Assembly: GCA_027306855.1 (NCBI GenBank)
Contig: DAHUYZ010000017.1
Span: forward strand, 1-38,234
Length of the DNA stretch: 38,234 nucleotides
Origin: Solirubrobacterales bacterium
GTDB lineage: Bacteria; Actinomycetota; Thermoleophilia; Solirubrobacterales; Solirubrobacteraceae
Direction of reading: 5' to 3'
The notes beneath the pieces are model-generated. The model was not told where the DNA came from, ran no database searches, and saw only the letters and a list, made by a program, of their open reading frames with translations. The position numbers and the translations under genes were made by a program. Of this stretch, positions 37,995 to 38,234 are shown piece after piece (positions within the stretch are counted from its first letter, which is position 1; every line of letters starts with the position of its first letter).

Positions 37995-38234
37995 GTGATC
38001 GAGAAGGGCGATACTGAGGAAGTCGATGCCCTCGTGGTGCCCGAGCCCGAGCCGGCCTCTCAGTTTCCGGTGCGGCGCTCGCCGGCCCCCGTTGCCCAGG
38101 CTGCTGCCGCGGCCGCCGGCGGGATCGTGATCGGCGCCGCCGCGGGATTCGTGTGTTTCGAGGCGACCCAACTCCTCAAGCGCAAGCTCCACGTGGATGA
38201 CTCGCTCGATGTCTCGCCCGTCCACGGGGTCGGC
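37995..38234 (+). CDS. Truncated frame: short acidic tail joined to an ammonium-transporter-like segment
   Basis: 80 codons, open at the window end. The first 40 or so residues are acidic then Ala-rich, with SQFPVRRSPAP, a motif I associate with small actinobacterial membrane proteins. From about residue 43, GGIVIGAAAGFVCFEATQ and then RKLHVDDSLDVSPVHGVG match the late part of Amt ammonium transporters, where DDSLD and HGVG are conserved. A true Amt would need hundreds of residues before this point. So this is either a natural fusion, a remnant, or an assembly join in a GC-rich stretch. The starting GTG has a leaderless-type -10 box. Confidence 0.5.
   Translation, partial: MIEKGDTEEVDALVVPEPEPASQFPVRRSPAPVAQAAAAAAGGIVIGAAAGFVCFEATQLLKRKLHVDDSLDVSPVHGVG

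Overview
The window is GC-rich throughout and densely coded, with frequent GTG starts and several ATGA/GTGA overlaps. It carries actinobacterial hallmark genes: an actinobacterial-type FtsZ tail, a Holin-X/DUF3618 cluster, a PimA-like mannosyltransferase, a coproheme decarboxylase and a mIHF-like protein. Gene content and protein style point to Actinomycetota, most likely class Thermoleophilia (Solirubrobacterales-like). That placement is by recognition, not by a search. I see no rRNA, tRNA, CRISPR array, insertion sequence or prophage, and no gene-free stretch above 300 bases.

Left third (1-9.9 kb): a partial hypothetical gene, an ArsA-like ATPase, then a ParA-family ATPase directly followed by an FtsZ with a roughly 115-residue N-terminal extension. 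After these come gamma-glutamyltranspeptidase with a coupled lipoprotein, a Lon-N-domain protein, a three-gene small membrane protein operon (short TM protein, Holin-X, DUF3618) and a DegV protein. An iron-sulfur trafficking module closes the section: bolA-grxD facing erpA.

Middle (9.9-27.3 kb): an unidentified membrane protein, an AlkA-type glycosylase with chdC, a fusion of a PimA-like glycosyltransferase to a flippase-like membrane domain, and a full-length cobalamin-dependent methionine synthase. Next is a polysaccharide locus: a small membrane protein, a secreted clan-A-like glycoside hydrolase, a polysaccharide deacetylase-GT2 fusion and a coupled GH9 enzyme. A type III glutamine synthetase follows.

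Right third (27.3-38.2 kb): a lipoprotein divergent from an MlaE-MlaE-MlaF lipid-transport operon. This runs into an MMPL/RND transporter and a B3/4-domain protein with no MCE protein in between. Then come a hypothetical gene, a mIHF-like nucleoid protein, and a divergent pair encoding a serine-palmitoyltransferase-like enzyme and a GNAT protein of the bacterial ceramide synthase type. The last, truncated reading frame looks like a chimera with an ammonium transporter.

The most interesting signals are four. (1) A ParA next to an FtsZ whose extension carries a ParB-like ParA-activating peptide. (2) Two copies of a structured intergenic element, at 9757-9858 and 24914-24989, with a conserved core, preserved pairing in diverged stems, and both between convergent genes. 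(3) A probable sphingolipid gene pair in an actinobacterium. (4) A recurring TANNNT hexamer 6-10 nt before start codons, suggesting widespread leaderless transcription.
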